A stretch of 24,788 nucleotides of DNA, taken from assembly GCA_042573625.1 (NCBI GenBank), contig JBHPCZ010000043.1, forward strand, positions 1-24,788. The letters run 5' to 3'. A program made the translations under genes and the position numbers. The notes under the pieces were generated by a model. That model did no database searches. It was given only the letters and a program-made list of their open reading frames with translations, and had not been told where the DNA came from. The DNA comes from JBHPCZ01 sp042573625. GTDB lineage: Bacteria > Desulfobacterota > Desulfobacteria > Desulfobacterales > UBA11574. Position 1 is the stretch's first letter. Each line of letters starts with the position of its first letter. This document shows, in pieces, positions 7,690 to 17,137 of this stretch.

Positions 7690-9726
7690 TCAGGCGGCTT
7701 TCTCGATTTTCACCGCGCAAACCTTGTATTCCGGAATCTTGGCGATCGGGTCAAAGGCCGAATTGGTCAGCACATTCGCCGGATTCTCGGCAAAATGAAA
7801 CGGCACAAAAACCAGGCCGGGCTTCACGTTATTGCTTACCCTGGTCGGCGCTTCGATCTCACCCCTGCGAGTGGTGAGTTTAACCGTGTCACCATCCTTG
7901 ACGTCCAGGGTTTTGGCATCCTTTGGATTGATTTCCACATATCCGGTTTTCTGCTCGTCGGCCAGACGGGGTGAGTTTCGCGTCATTGTACCGGTATGGT
8001 AATGGACAAACATTCGCCCGGTGGTCATAAAGAACGGATATTCATCGTCCGGCATCTCGGCAGGATCGAGATACTCGATGGCATGGAAAAGTCCTTTTCC
8101 CCGGGTGAACTGGTCTTTGTGCAAAAACTGGGTTCCCGGATGTTCGGCGTTCGGGCAGGGCCACTGGAGTCCGTCAAGCCCCAGCCGTTCATAGGTCATG
8201 CCGCCGTAACTCGGGGTCAGGGTTGTGATTTCCTTAAAGATCTCCTCCGGATTTTCATATTTCATCTCATAGCCCATGGCCGTGGCGAGTCTGGAGGTAA
8301 TTTCCCAGTCCTGCAGTGCGTCTCCTAAAGGTTCTATTGCTTGGTTGACCTTCATGCAGCGGCGCTCGGTATTGGTAAACGTACCGTTCTTTTCGGCAAC
8401 GGAAACTCCCGGGAGGACCACATCGGCTCTTTCCGCTGTCTCGGTCAGAAAAATGTCCTGGCAAATCAGAATGTCGAGTTTGTCAAGGGCCTTGTCCAGA
8501 TGGTTCTGGTCCGGATCACTCAGTTTCGGATTTTCACCGACCACGTAAAGTGCCTTCAGCTTGCCATCGATCATGGCTTGAATCATATCGGTAATGGTAT
8601 AACCTATCTTGTCCGAAAGCGGTTTTCCCCATGCATTGGTAAATTTCTCGGTGTTGGCTTCAACGGTTACCGGCTGGTAGGCGGGAAAAACATTCGGCAG
8701 GCCGCCCATGTCGCAGGCGCCCTGAACATTATTCTGCCCCCGAAGCGGGTTGACGCCACCACTTTTGACGCCCACGTTTCCGCAAAGCATGGCAAGGTTG
8801 CAACAGCTCTTAACATTATCCACACCGGTGGTGTGCTGGGTGATGCCCATGGCATAAAGCAGTGCCGCCGGCGAATTTGTGGCATACAGTTCAGCCATCT
8901 TTTCCAGATCCGCCTGCGCAATGTCGGTAATCGCTTCAACTTTATCCGGCGTGTAATTCTCAACAGCCGCTTTGAATGCGTCAAACTCTTCGGTCCTTTC
9001 TTCTACATACGTTTTGTCATGCCAGCCGTTTTTAAGGATGATATGCATCATGCCGTTGAGCATGGCCACATCACTTCCCAACCGCTGAGTAACGGCAACA
9101 TCCGCGAACCGGGACAGTTGAATGGTTCTCGGGTCGGCCACAATGAGCTTGGCCCCTTTCTCTTTGGCCCGGTAAACACGCCGGGCAATGAGCGGGTGGC
9201 ATGCTGTGGTGTTTGAACCGGTAATGAAGATACACGCGGCGTCTTCGATTTCCGCAATGGAGTTTGTCATGGCGCCACTGCCAAATGCTGCGGCCAGACC
9301 GACCACAGTAGAGGAATGTCAGAGCCGTGCGCAGTGGTCGACATTGTTGGTGCCGATCACCGCTCTGGCAAACTTCTGGACCAGATAATTCTCTTCATTG
9401 GTAATCTTTGCAGACGCGAGCACGCCGACGCTGTCCGGACCGTGCGCCTGAACAATCTCTTTGAGCTTGTTTGCGGTAGTCTGGATGGCTTCGTCCCAGG
9501 TGGTTTCCTGAAGTCCCCCGTTTTTCTTTATCATGGGAGTTTTCAAGCGCTTGTCGCTCACCACGTGTTCATGCAGGTTCCAACCCTTGATACAAAGTTT
9601 TCCCTCATTCACCGGGTGGGTCTTCATCGGCATCGTGTCGGTGAGTTTCCCTTCATACACCTGAAAAAGGACACCGCAACCGCATCCGCAATATGAACAA
9701 ACCGAAGGAATGATTTTATAATCCAT
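7690..9726 (-). CDS. fdhA: Formate dehydrogenase catalytic subunit, selenoprotein (Sec136)
   Basis: Oxidises formate to CO2, or the reverse, at a molybdenum or tungsten bis-pterin site. 678 residues when the UGA at 9319-9321 is read as selenocysteine, in the context 'NVDHCARL-Sec-HSST' that matches the active site of FdhF-type enzymes. The N-terminal [4Fe-4S] ligands are C10, C13, C17 and C45. Molybdopterin domains follow ('GSNTTACHPL', 'GGVNPLRGQNNVQGACDMGG') and a C-terminal dinucleotide-binding domain ('TGRMFVHYHTGTMTRNSP'). There is no Tat signal, so it is cytoplasmic, unlike periplasmic FdhA of sulfate reducers. The start at 9726 has AAGGAG upstream. It is the last gene of the hdr operon, 84 bp after the FrhB-like gene, and ends with a UGA stop before the terminator. 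The Hdr/MvhD neighbours suggest a formate-linked bifurcating complex like that of some methanogens. Confidence 0.95.
9289..9307 (-). promoter_or_regulatory. SECIS hairpin of fdhA
   Basis: Eleven bases after the UGA, the mRNA forms a 7-bp stem UGUGGUC/GGCCGCA (with G-U pairs) closing the loop GGUCU. This is the loop known from the E. coli fdhF SECIS, and the spacing fits SelB recognition. The strongest SECIS in the window. Confidence 0.85.
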
Positions 9727-9791
9727 GCCTATTGCTCCTTGGAATATGTTAAAATTTTGGGTTGAGTCATCTCTATTATTTCACCGTCACT

Positions 9792-9813
9792 TAACTGTTC
9801 ACCTGAACAGTTA
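9792..9813. repeat. Perfect 10-bp dyad over the FrhB-like stop codon
   Basis: TAACTGTTCA and its exact reverse complement are separated by CC, and the right arm includes the TAA stop of the upstream gene. No T-run follows. It may be an mRNA-processing or stability hairpin in the 84-bp gap before fdhA, or an operator. Confidence 0.55.
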
Positions 9814-10680
9814 TAGCGGTTTGATCTCTAGGGTTACTTCATCCCCCAGCAGGTTAAACGGGGATTGCCCGGAATGGGTTCCGGTTTCATAGCCAAATTC
9901 TCCTTCCACGATACCGTTGACTTTTCTGTACAGCAGCCGCAATGGAATATCTGCCGGGCAGGCATCCTCGCACAAACCGCAATCGATACACCGACCGCCC
10001 ATATGCACGGCTCTGACCAGGTGAAAGATGGGATTTTCAGGGGGAAGACTGCCGGTACGGATGAGTTCCGGGTGTTCCAGACCGCACTCCTTGCAAAAGC
10101 AAACCGGGCAGATATCTCTGCATCCGTAGCATTTGATGCACTTGTCGAACTCGTACTTCCATCGCTTGAACCGTTCTTCCGCGCCAAAGGCTTCAGCATC
10201 TTCAACGTCCATGTTGTTGTCGATGCCGATTTCCTTTTTCACCGTCGCCGCTTTTTCAGGTTCAAGATAAGAACAATCCGCACTTTTTTTCAGTTTGGAT
10301 GGACAGCAGTTTACATTAATGGTTTCCACATTGTCGGGATTCAGCTGGTTCCAGACATACAGCACATTCAGCGCCCGCTGGTTGCAATCACGCGCCAGAA
10401 GTCCGACCTTCATGTCCGGTTTTTCGGCGGCGATCTTTGTGGCGATCTTTTCAAGCGAATACCGGGCAAGACCGACGATCAGATCATCAACCTCATCGAT
10501 ATTCTCCTTGGAAAAGAAATGGGGCAAAGGGTGTCCCTGAATCATTTTATACCCTAAAAACAGGTCCACTTTACCCTGCTCAAGCCACTCTTTCACCTGT
10601 TCTTGCATGCTTTCAAAGGTGCTGGCTTCGCTGTCGGTGGTAGTGAAAGGTTCAAGAAACTTGCTCATCTGTTCTTCCAT
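9811..10680 (-). CDS. FrhB/FdhB-like iron-sulfur electron-transfer subunit of formate dehydrogenase
   Basis: 289 residues. Likely relays electrons between FdhA and the MvhD/HdrA branch in the cytoplasm. The first ~170 residues resemble the coenzyme F420 hydrogenase/dehydrogenase beta family in length and context, with Cys at 99, 125, 126 and 136. Then come two ferredoxin-type motifs. The first is Cys-rich: C181/184/187/191, with extra Cys at 194, 196 and 199 ('CPVCFCKECG'). The second is C231/234/237/241 ('CIDCGLCEDACP'). The ATG at 10680 follows the mvhD stop by one base, with GGAGG inside the end of mvhD, so translation is probably coupled. An internal ATG at residue 5 is an alternative start. 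Whether it binds a flavin cannot be settled by eye. Confidence 0.82.
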   Translation of the reverse strand: MEEQMSKFLEPFTTTDSEASTFESMQEQVKEWLEQGKVDLFLGYKMIQGHPLPHFFSKENIDEVDDLIVGLARYSLEKIATKIAAEKPDMKVGLLARDCNQRALNVLYVWNQLNPDNVETINVNCCPSKLKKSADCSYLEPEKAATVKKEIGIDNNMDVEDAEAFGAEERFKRWKYEFDKCIKCYGCRDICPVCFCKECGLEHPELIRTGSLPPENPIFHLVRAVHMGGRCIDCGLCEDACPADIPLRLLYRKVNGIVEGEFGYETGTHSGQSPFNLLGDEVTLEIKPL

Positions 10681-10681
10681 A

Positions 10682-11179
10682 TTATCCTCCCTCTACGCTC
10701 TGGACTTCTGGGCTCTTGGCTTCTATCTCCGCCTCGCATGCGCTTTCGACGGCTGAAAGGTCAAGCGCCCCTGTCAATGGGCTCGGTCCCATGGCCTTGA
10801 TTTTTTCTGTGAAATCCGTGACCACCTGGACAAACTTCTGAGCCTCGGCCGAGGATATCCAGTCCAGGTGCAGACGGTCTTCCAGGCCCATGAACCCCAG
10901 GAGTTCCTGTAAAAACGTCATCCGCTTAATCGTCATGAAATTACCGTACAGGTAATGGCAATCGCCGACATGTCACCCGCCCACCAGGACGGCGTCGGCG
11001 CCACTTTGAAAAGCCCTCAGGATGTGGTGCGGTGACACGGTTGCCGAGCACATGACACGGATAGGCCGGATATTGGGCGGATACTCCAAACGGCTCACTC
11101 CCGCCAGATCCGCTGCACCATAGGCACACCAGTTGCACATAAAAGCAATGATTTTCGGCTCAAAATTATCCTCTTTCAC
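10682..11179 (-). CDS. mvhD: MvhD/FlpD-type [2Fe-2S] subunit, selenoprotein (Sec69)
   Basis: Small adaptor that carries electrons from a hydrogenase or formate dehydrogenase to HdrA. 165 residues when the UGA at 10973-10975 is read as selenocysteine. Family motifs: 'MCNWCAYGAADLAG' (C15, C18), 'RVMCSATV' (C44), and 'GG-Sec-HVGDCHY' (Sec69, C74), where selenocysteine takes the place of a conserved Cys. The start is GTG at 11179 with AAAGGAGA upstream; it lies 21 bp after hdrA and 1 bp before the FrhB-like gene. If the UGA were a stop, the protein would lose the conserved 'GDCHY' ligand region, which is nevertheless kept in frame. The last ~20 residues are acidic and of little complexity. Confidence 0.93.
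10940..10956 (-). promoter_or_regulatory. SECIS-like hairpin of mvhD
   Basis: Sixteen bases after the UGA at 10973-10975 the mRNA forms a perfect 6-bp stem AUUACC/GGUAAU closing the loop UGUAC. Position and a G near the top of the loop suit a bacterial SECIS, though the loop differs from the GGU loops of the other three. Confidence 0.6.
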
Positions 11180-11200
11180 CTTACTCTCCTTTTAGATGGA

Positions 11201-14200
11201 TTAAAAGCTCAACGCACTCTTAATTTGGGCGTACAGTTGATTGTTGTCAAATCCCATCAGGGCCGGTGCCTCTGAGGGGCATGCTGCTGAACAGGCGCCG
11301 CAACCCTTGCACAGCGCCGGATTCACTTCAGCGACAAATTTATCACTATCAAAGGTGATGGCGCCAAAGGGGCAGACATTGACACATCCCAGGCATCCGG
11401 AACACAGCTCCGGTATAATCTGAGAAATGATGCCGCCCAGTTTAATATTTTTCTTTGCCAGGACCGTAACGGCTCTTGCCGCTGCAGCCTGGGCCTGAGT
11501 AATGGATTCGTCAATAGATTTGGGAGCATGCGCAATTCCGCAAACGAAGACACCGTCTGTTGCAAAATCGACCGGCCGGAGCTTGACGTGGGCTTCCGCA
11601 AAAAAACCATCCGCATTCAACGGCACCTTGTAATACTGTGCCAGCGGTGTTTCCTTGTCCGGAACGATGGCAGAAGATAAAACCAGCAGATCCGGCCGAA
11701 TCTCCATCTGTCTTCCGAGCACCCGGTCGGTAAAGGTTACCCGGAGATCCTCCGCGTCTGTCGCAACATCCAACGCTTCGGCAAAATCGTACCGGACAAA
11801 TACAATCCCCTTTGAACGCGCCTGCCGGTAGAGATCCTCCCGCAGCCCATAGGGGCGCAAATCCCTGTACAGGACAACAACGTCCGTTTCAGGTTCGAGC
11901 TCTTTGAGTTTCAGAGCGCTCTTGATGGATTGCGTGCAGCAGACCTTCGAGCAGTAAGGGCGCTCGGGAATCCGCGAACCGACACATTGGATAAAAACGG
12001 CTGTTTTGATTTGCTCCAGTGTCGGGTCCTTATCGACAAACCGCTGCTGCAGCTCCAAACCGGTAACCACACGGGAGTCCTGGCCGTATAAATACTGATC
12101 CGTTTTGAGTTCCGCCGCGCCGGATGCAATGAGGGTCACCCCGTGTTCCAGAACGGTCTGCGTCCCGTCTTTCAGGATCGTGGTTTTAAAATTTCCCACA
12201 AAACCGTCGACCATCTGTATCCGGGAATTTAAGAACACCTCTATGTTCGGGTCGGACTGTATCGAATCGATCAACCCGCTTAAATACTGCTGAATATCTT
12301 CCCCGCGCCAGGTCTCATGAAGGTGGCGCGCCTGTCCGCCCAGCACGTCGGCCTTTTCAACCAGATACGTTTTATATCCCTGTCCTGACAGGTTTTTGGC
12401 TGCCGCCATGCCCGCAACACCACCGCCGATAACAAGGGCGGCCTGGGTAACCGCCATATCCGATTCGGTCAGGGGCTCGAGAAGCGCTGCCTTGGCTGCG
12501 CCCATACGGACCATGTCTTTTGCTTTTTTCGTGGCCCACTCCGGATTATTTTTGTGAACCCAGGAGCACTGGTTCCGGATGTTGGCCATCTCGAACAGAT
12601 ATTTATTGACCCCGCCGTTGATGAGTGTCTCCTGGAAAAGGGGCTCGTGGGTCTTGGGGGTGCAGGCCGCTACAACAACCCGGTTCAGCTGATGCTCTTT
12701 GATCACCTGGGTCATCGTGTCCTGGGTATCCTGGGAGCAACTGAACATATTTTCCTGGGCATAGGCCACACCGGGCAACGTTTTCGCGAACTCCACCACT
12801 GCCGGAACGTCGACAATGCCGGCAATATTGGTTCCGCATCGGCACACAAAAACACCGATCCGGGGAGGTTGACCGCGAACGTCGATCTCCTCAGGAATTT
12901 CTTTGGTCTGGGTCAGGGACCATCGGGCATCAGAGAGCCGGCTTCCGACAACACCCGCCGCCGCACTGGAATCGATAACCGAAGACGGAATATCCTTGGG
13001 CGCCTGAAAAGCACCGCAGACATAAATGCCGGGGGTTGAACTGGCCACCGGTTCAAAGCTGCTGGTGCTGGCAAAGCTGTATGGGTCCAGTTCTACACCC
13101 AATTTTTTGGCCAGCTCCGTACCTTCCGGGGTTGCCATGAGCCCTACGGAAAGAACCACGATATCAAATGCTTCCTCAATCCGTTTCCCGGCCCCGTCCA
13201 CATACCGGATGAGGTGTTTTCCGGTGCCGTCAACCGGTGCAATATTGGTGATCTTCGATTTGACAAACCGGACCCCCAGCTCATCTTTCGCCCGGTTATA
13301 GTACCGCTCAAAATCTTTACCGAAGGTACGAATATCGATGTAAAAAATGGCCGTGTCCAGATCCCCGCTGGCATGTTCCTTGGCCAGCATGGCTTCTTTG
13401 ATGGCATACGTACAGCACACCGCCGAACAGTATCCCTGGGCGCCCAGATGCTCATCACGGGATCCGATACATTGCAGCCAGGCGATTTTTTCAGGTTCTT
13501 CTTTATCAGAGGGCCGAACCAGATGCCCGCCATACGGCCCTGAGGCTGAGAGAATGCGTTCGAACTCCAGACTGGTCACAATATTGGGGTGTTTTTTATA
13601 GCCGAATGTGTCGTGAACCGCGGGATCGAACGCCTTGCTGCCCTGGGACAAAACCACTGCACCCACCTTCAGGGCGATCTCCTTTTTCTCGTCGTCGAAT
13701 TTTATGGCATCGCTGGGGCAGAGCTTTTCGCAGGCCTTGCACTTGCCCTTGATAAAATAGATACAGCTCGCGGGATCGATGACATACTTCAACGGCACGG
13801 CCTGGGCATACTCCACATAAATGGATTTGCGCTTGCTCAGGCTGCCGTCATAGGTATTGGGTATTTTTTTGGGGCATTTCTCGGCACACAGGCCGCAGGC
13901 AATGCACTTCTCCATGTCCACATAGCGTGGATGTTGCGTCACTTTGACTTCAAAATTTCCTTCTTCTCCGGAAATACCGGTGACTTCAGACAGGGTAAGC
14001 AACTCAATATTGATGTGCCGGCCGACCTCGACCAGTTTGGGGGAGATAATTCACATGGCACAGTCATTGGTGGGAAAGGTCTTGTCCAGTTGAGACATCA
14101 TCCCGCCAATGGAACTGGACTTCTCGACCAGATATACATAAAAACCGGAATCGGCCAGATCCAATGCCGCCTGCATCCCGGTAATTCCACCGCCGACCAC

Positions 14201-14230
14201 CATCACAGCGCCTGTTTTATCATTCGGCAT
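11201..14230 (-). CDS. hdrA: Heterodisulfide reductase subunit A, large bacterial form, selenoprotein (Sec60)
   Basis: Flavin-bifurcating core of Hdr complexes: takes electrons from MvhD and splits them between HdrBC and ferredoxin. 1009 residues with the UGA at 14051-14053 read as selenocysteine. Order: Rossmann motif 'GGGITGM' (13-19); 'TFPTNDCAM' then Sec60 and 'KLVEVGRH'; ferredoxin C109/112/115/119; second cluster C156/164/167/171; 'SASGPYGGHLVRPSD'; 'IGVFVCRCGTN'; a second Rossmann motif 'VIGGGVAGM' near residue 600; and two C-terminal ferredoxin motifs ('CSGCLGCVNVCP', 'CKGCGACSAACP'). It is much longer than methanogen HdrA (about 650) because HdrA-like parts are duplicated. The start at 14230 has AGGAG in front and overlaps the end of hdrB by 11 bases. 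An upstream in-frame ATG would only add residues inside hdrB and is less likely. Confidence 0.95.
14018..14035 (-). promoter_or_regulatory. SECIS-like hairpin of hdrA
   Basis: Identical to the hairpin in the short HdrA gene: CUGGUC-GAGGUC-GGCCGG starting 15 bases after the UGA, with GGU in the loop. The identity of both hairpins supports real selenocysteine decoding in both genes. Confidence 0.7.
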
Positions 14231-15107
14231 TTTCTTCTCCTGCGTCATAAAAAGATGTAACACCACTGATATCGAGCCTGTTCATCTCGATTCCCAATGT
14301 CTTTTCGTCGATTCCCATACTCAACCCGAGCAGCTGGGGATACAGAATGGACGCCAGCGGATCATTTCCGTTGTTGGAAACCATCATCTCCTGTACCGTG
14401 TCAAACTGCAGGTGACAGTATGGACATGCTGAACAGAGATAATCGGCACCCGCCTTTTTCCCGTCCGAAAGTTTTCTCTCGGTCAGCGTCGTCGAGAGAT
14501 CGTCATTGACACCCAGCACCGGGGCACCGCAGCACTCCAGCTTGCTATTCCAATCCACACTCTTGGCACCGGTGATCTCCACCAGTTTATCAAACAAGCT
14601 CGGCGCCACAGGATCGTCGAACTGGGTAACCTTGCTCGGGCGCAGGGCATGACAGCCGTAATGGGTTGCAATTTTAAAACCTTTATACGGTGCGGATATC
14701 TTGCTCTTCAACGTATCCATCCCTACGTCATGATACAGTACGGAAAGGAAGTGTTTGATCTGGGTGTTGCCGTTATATTTCAGGCCCCTGTCCGCAAGCA
14801 TTCTGTTTATCTCAGCCTGCAGATCCTCATCTCCCTGCAATACGTGCGCTGCCTCCTTCAAACTGCCAAAGCAGCATTTACACAGGGTCATGATATCAAG
14901 GCCCGCCTTTTCAGCCAAAGCAAGATTAACGGCTGAAGAAAAGAGAAATGCCTTCTGGTCCGCATTTCTCATGGGATATCCGCAGCAGTTAAATTCGCGG
15001 ATATCCGTCAGCTGCACATCGACCTGTCTCAAAACCGCCCTGGCCGACGTATCATACTGCTCAACACGAGCGGGGATGTTACAACCCAAGAACAATGCAT
15101 ATTTCAT
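14220..15107 (-). CDS. hdrB: Heterodisulfide reductase subunit B
   Basis: Catalytic disulfide-reducing subunit, 295 residues. Two CCG domains that hold the non-cubane clusters are clear: C9, C41-C42, C76/C79 ('CKCCFGSLKE'), and C152, C192-C193 ('ECCGAP'), C225/C228/C231 ('CSACPYCHLQFD'). Length is typical. The start at 15107 has a weak AGGAA-type ribosome site, 96 bp after the membrane subunit. The gene ends in UGA immediately followed in frame by UAA, and overlaps the hdrA start by 11 bases, so the two are translationally coupled. The physiological disulfide in sulfate reducers is unknown; CoM-S-S-CoB is not expected here. The separate HdrC partner is missing and seems to be supplied by the upstream membrane protein. 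Confidence 0.95.
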   Translation of the reverse strand: MKYALFLGCNIPARVEQYDTSARAVLRQVDVQLTDIREFNCCGYPMRNADQKAFLFSSAVNLALAEKAGLDIMTLCKCCFGSLKEAAHVLQGDEDLQAEINRMLADRGLKYNGNTQIKHFLSVLYHDVGMDTLKSKISAPYKGFKIATHYGCHALRPSKVTQFDDPVAPSLFDKLVEITGAKSVDWNSKLECCGAPVLGVNDDLSTTLTERKLSDGKKAGADYLCSACPYCHLQFDTVQEMMVSNNGNDPLASILYPQLLGLSMGIDEKTLGIEMNRLDISGVTSFYDAGEENAE

Positions 15108-15203
15108 AATCTTGTTCCTATCTTATTTTTTTGCCGTTTACAGTGAATCTTTAACACGAGATTTAAAATATTGGTGCCGAGATTCCTTCGGTAAGATGGT
15201 CTC

Positions 15204-17051
15204 TTACTCGGCTGGCTGCTCGACAACCGCTTCCTGTTCTTCAGCGTCTTCTGCGGCAGCCTCGGTATCAGAGGCTTCTTCAGGGACCTGAACAGCAGGG
15301 CTCTCCTTGGCGGCCTTCATCGCATTCTCCACGGCAAGATTCTTCAACTGAAAGAGAATATCCGTAACCTCTACGGTCTGCGGACAGTGCTCCTGGCATT
15401 GATAGCAGGTCACGCAATCCCAGAGCATCTTCGGGCCGGAAGCCATTTCCACGAGGCTCATTCCCAGACAGTTCATAATTTGATGGGGCAGCAGGCCGAG
15501 TGCCTCCTGCGGATTCTCATAACTGCCCACCACCGGACATACGGTGGTGCAGGTTTGACAGCCGAAACAGTAGGAAAACGTGCCGGCGCCGGGAAGCCGG
15601 CTCAGCTCGCCGACGTCTCTGTCGTCAAAGGATATCGGCGTGCTTTTATCCATCAGTTTTTCAAACTCGCCGGCAACAGCCTGGTTTGCCCCTTCAAGCG
15701 GTTTGCTGTAATCGTCTGCGGGGAAACTCTCTCGAATCAACCCTCGGTAAAAAGAAAACGGGGAAAGGACCAGCAATTCCGGGGTTCCTCTTTGAACCAG
15801 ATCTTCCCTTACGTTGACCCACAATTCTCTTAGATTGATCCCTGACGGACATACCACCGTGCACCGGTCGCAGTTGGTGCAGAGGTAAACCCCTTCCTGT
15901 ATGGCGGATAATTCTTCCTGATTGAGGTCCTTTCCGGCAGCCAGGCATTTCAAAAATATGAGTTTTTCCGACGGCAGGATGTATTCGTTGCCCTTGGTAT
16001 CGTACGCCGCATTGGCCGAGCATCGCAGGCTGCAGGTGCCGCAGTGCGTGCAGGCGTCCAGTTCCATAACCTGCCGTGTCATAATATTCGCGGGGTCGGA
16101 TGTTTCCTTTTCCATGACCGCGTTGGCCAAAAGGCTCATGGGTGTTGAAAACATGTGGAACATTTTACTGAAAGGAAGGTAGGCCAGACCGATAAAACAG
16201 GCGATGAAATGGATGTACCACAGAACGGTGGAAGCGCCCGCCTTGTCCAGTGCCAAAGCCATCGGCTTCATCACACTGGCAGCGATATAACCCGTGAACG
16301 CCCACTGGGGCTTTGCGTGACATTCCATACAGGTCCCCTCGTGGAAATCCTTGCCCTCGGCAAGCACATCTTCATCAAAAGGGGCCTTTACATTCGGGGA
16401 AACCACGCCATAGTCCTGAACCCAGTAGCTCTCCAGCGCCGTAAACTCCTCGGACCCTTCTTCCAGATCACCGTAATCAGACACCATCCGCTGAAACTCG
16501 GTGTAAGAATTGATTTTCGCGCCTTTTAGAAATACCCCGGACACCAGGATAACGGCCACGATCAGGATCGCATAGTGATCCATGGCATTGGTTTTCAGGC
16601 GGGGAACCTTTAAAATGAACCGTCTGAATATGGCAATACCGATGCCGGCAATCACCATTAACCCGAACAGATCCCTCAAAAACGAGAACGGATTGACCGT
16701 TGAATAGTAGCTTGAAAACAGGGGTTCGGAAATGAAGTTCTCAAGGGCGTGCATGAACAGCAGCAGCATAAAACCGGCATAGATGCACATGTGCATCAGC
16801 CAGCGGAGAAAATCCTCTTTGAGAATCCTTTGCTGCAATAAAACATCGAGGAAAAAGGCCTTGAGAAGCAATAGAACTTTCTCGCTGAAAATAACACCAG
16901 AAATCCCTTTCGCAGCCGCGGATACCCTGTCGGACGTTGAGATATCCTTTGTCGAAATACCGATTTCCCGGGAAAACCAGGTCGAAATTTTATAGATCAT
17001 GCCGATGGCGAAGGCAGCGAGAGAGGCGTAAAGAAGCAGATTGAAGACCAT
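15204..17051 (-). CDS. Membrane cytochrome b with tandem HdrC-type ferredoxin domains and a CxxCH site
   Basis: 615-residue fusion, probably the membrane anchor of the Hdr complex and its link to quinones or periplasmic cytochromes. The N-terminal half has about five hydrophobic segments (residues ~3-22, 84-104, 125-146, 158-178, 275-297), with candidate heme ligands H87, H101, H281 and H299, like the HdrE/NarI family. A loop holds a c-type heme motif, C241-x2-C244-H245 ('TCMECHAKPQW'). The C-terminal half holds four [4Fe-4S] motifs in two pairs: C334/337/340/344 with C391/394/397/401, and C495/498/501/505 with C546/549/552/556. Two HdrC-like modules are therefore joined. The tail is strongly acidic (~590-615). 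The start at 17051 has a full AGGAGG. First gene of the operon; the fusion would explain why no separate hdrC is present. Confidence 0.88.
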   Translation of the reverse strand: MVFNLLLYASLAAFAIGMIYKISTWFSREIGISTKDISTSDRVSAAAKGISGVIFSEKVLLLLKAFFLDVLLQQRILKEDFLRWLMHMCIYAGFMLLLFMHALENFISEPLFSSYYSTVNPFSFLRDLFGLMVIAGIGIAIFRRFILKVPRLKTNAMDHYAILIVAVILVSGVFLKGAKINSYTEFQRMVSDYGDLEEGSEEFTALESYWVQDYGVVSPNVKAPFDEDVLAEGKDFHEGTCMECHAKPQWAFTGYIAASVMKPMALALDKAGASTVLWYIHFIACFIGLAYLPFSKMFHMFSTPMSLLANAVMEKETSDPANIMTRQVMELDACTHCGTCSLRCSANAAYDTKGNEYILPSEKLIFLKCLAAGKDLNQEELSAIQEGVYLCTNCDRCTVVCPSGINLRELWVNVREDLVQRGTPELLVLSPFSFYRGLIRESFPADDYSKPLEGANQAVAGEFEKLMDKSTPISFDDRDVGELSRLPGAGTFSYCFGCQTCTTVCPVVGSYENPQEALGLLPHQIMNCLGMSLVEMASGPKMLWDCVTCYQCQEHCPQTVEVTDILFQLKNLAVENAMKAAKESPAVQVPEEASDTEAAAEDAEEQEAVVEQPAE

Positions 17052-17079
17052 ACGATAAACCTCCTTTATTTCTCAAAAA

Positions 17080-17123
17080 AGAGCCGTGGGCAGCGTTGAA
17101 CGAAGACGCCCCTGACCGGCTCT
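17080..17123 (-). terminator. Terminator-like hairpin in the hdr-fdh leader
   Basis: Minus-strand hairpin with outer stem AGAGCCG/CGGCTCT and an inner stem GGGGCGT/ACGC-TG-CCC, followed by TTTTTTGAG. It lies between the candidate promoter (17138-17164) and the AGGAGG site at 17060-17065. No minus-strand gene lies upstream that it could serve as an end, because the next gene is divergent. Its place fits transcription attenuation of the operon. Confidence 0.7.
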
Positions 17124-17137
17124 CCAAACTTCAGCCT

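Noticed and set aside
9319..14053. The in-frame UGA codons as frameshifts or pseudogene stops
   Set aside because: Conserved motifs continue in the same frame right after each UGA, the positions are known selenocysteine sites of FdhA, MvhD and HdrA, and hairpins follow at the right distance.
129..14260. Long plus-strand open frames, e.g. 129-1073, 2517-4397, 8341-9216 and 13589-14260
   Set aside because: They lie antisense to well-conserved minus-strand genes, have no ribosome sites of note, and their translations show no family motifs; they reflect the codon pattern of the opposite strand.
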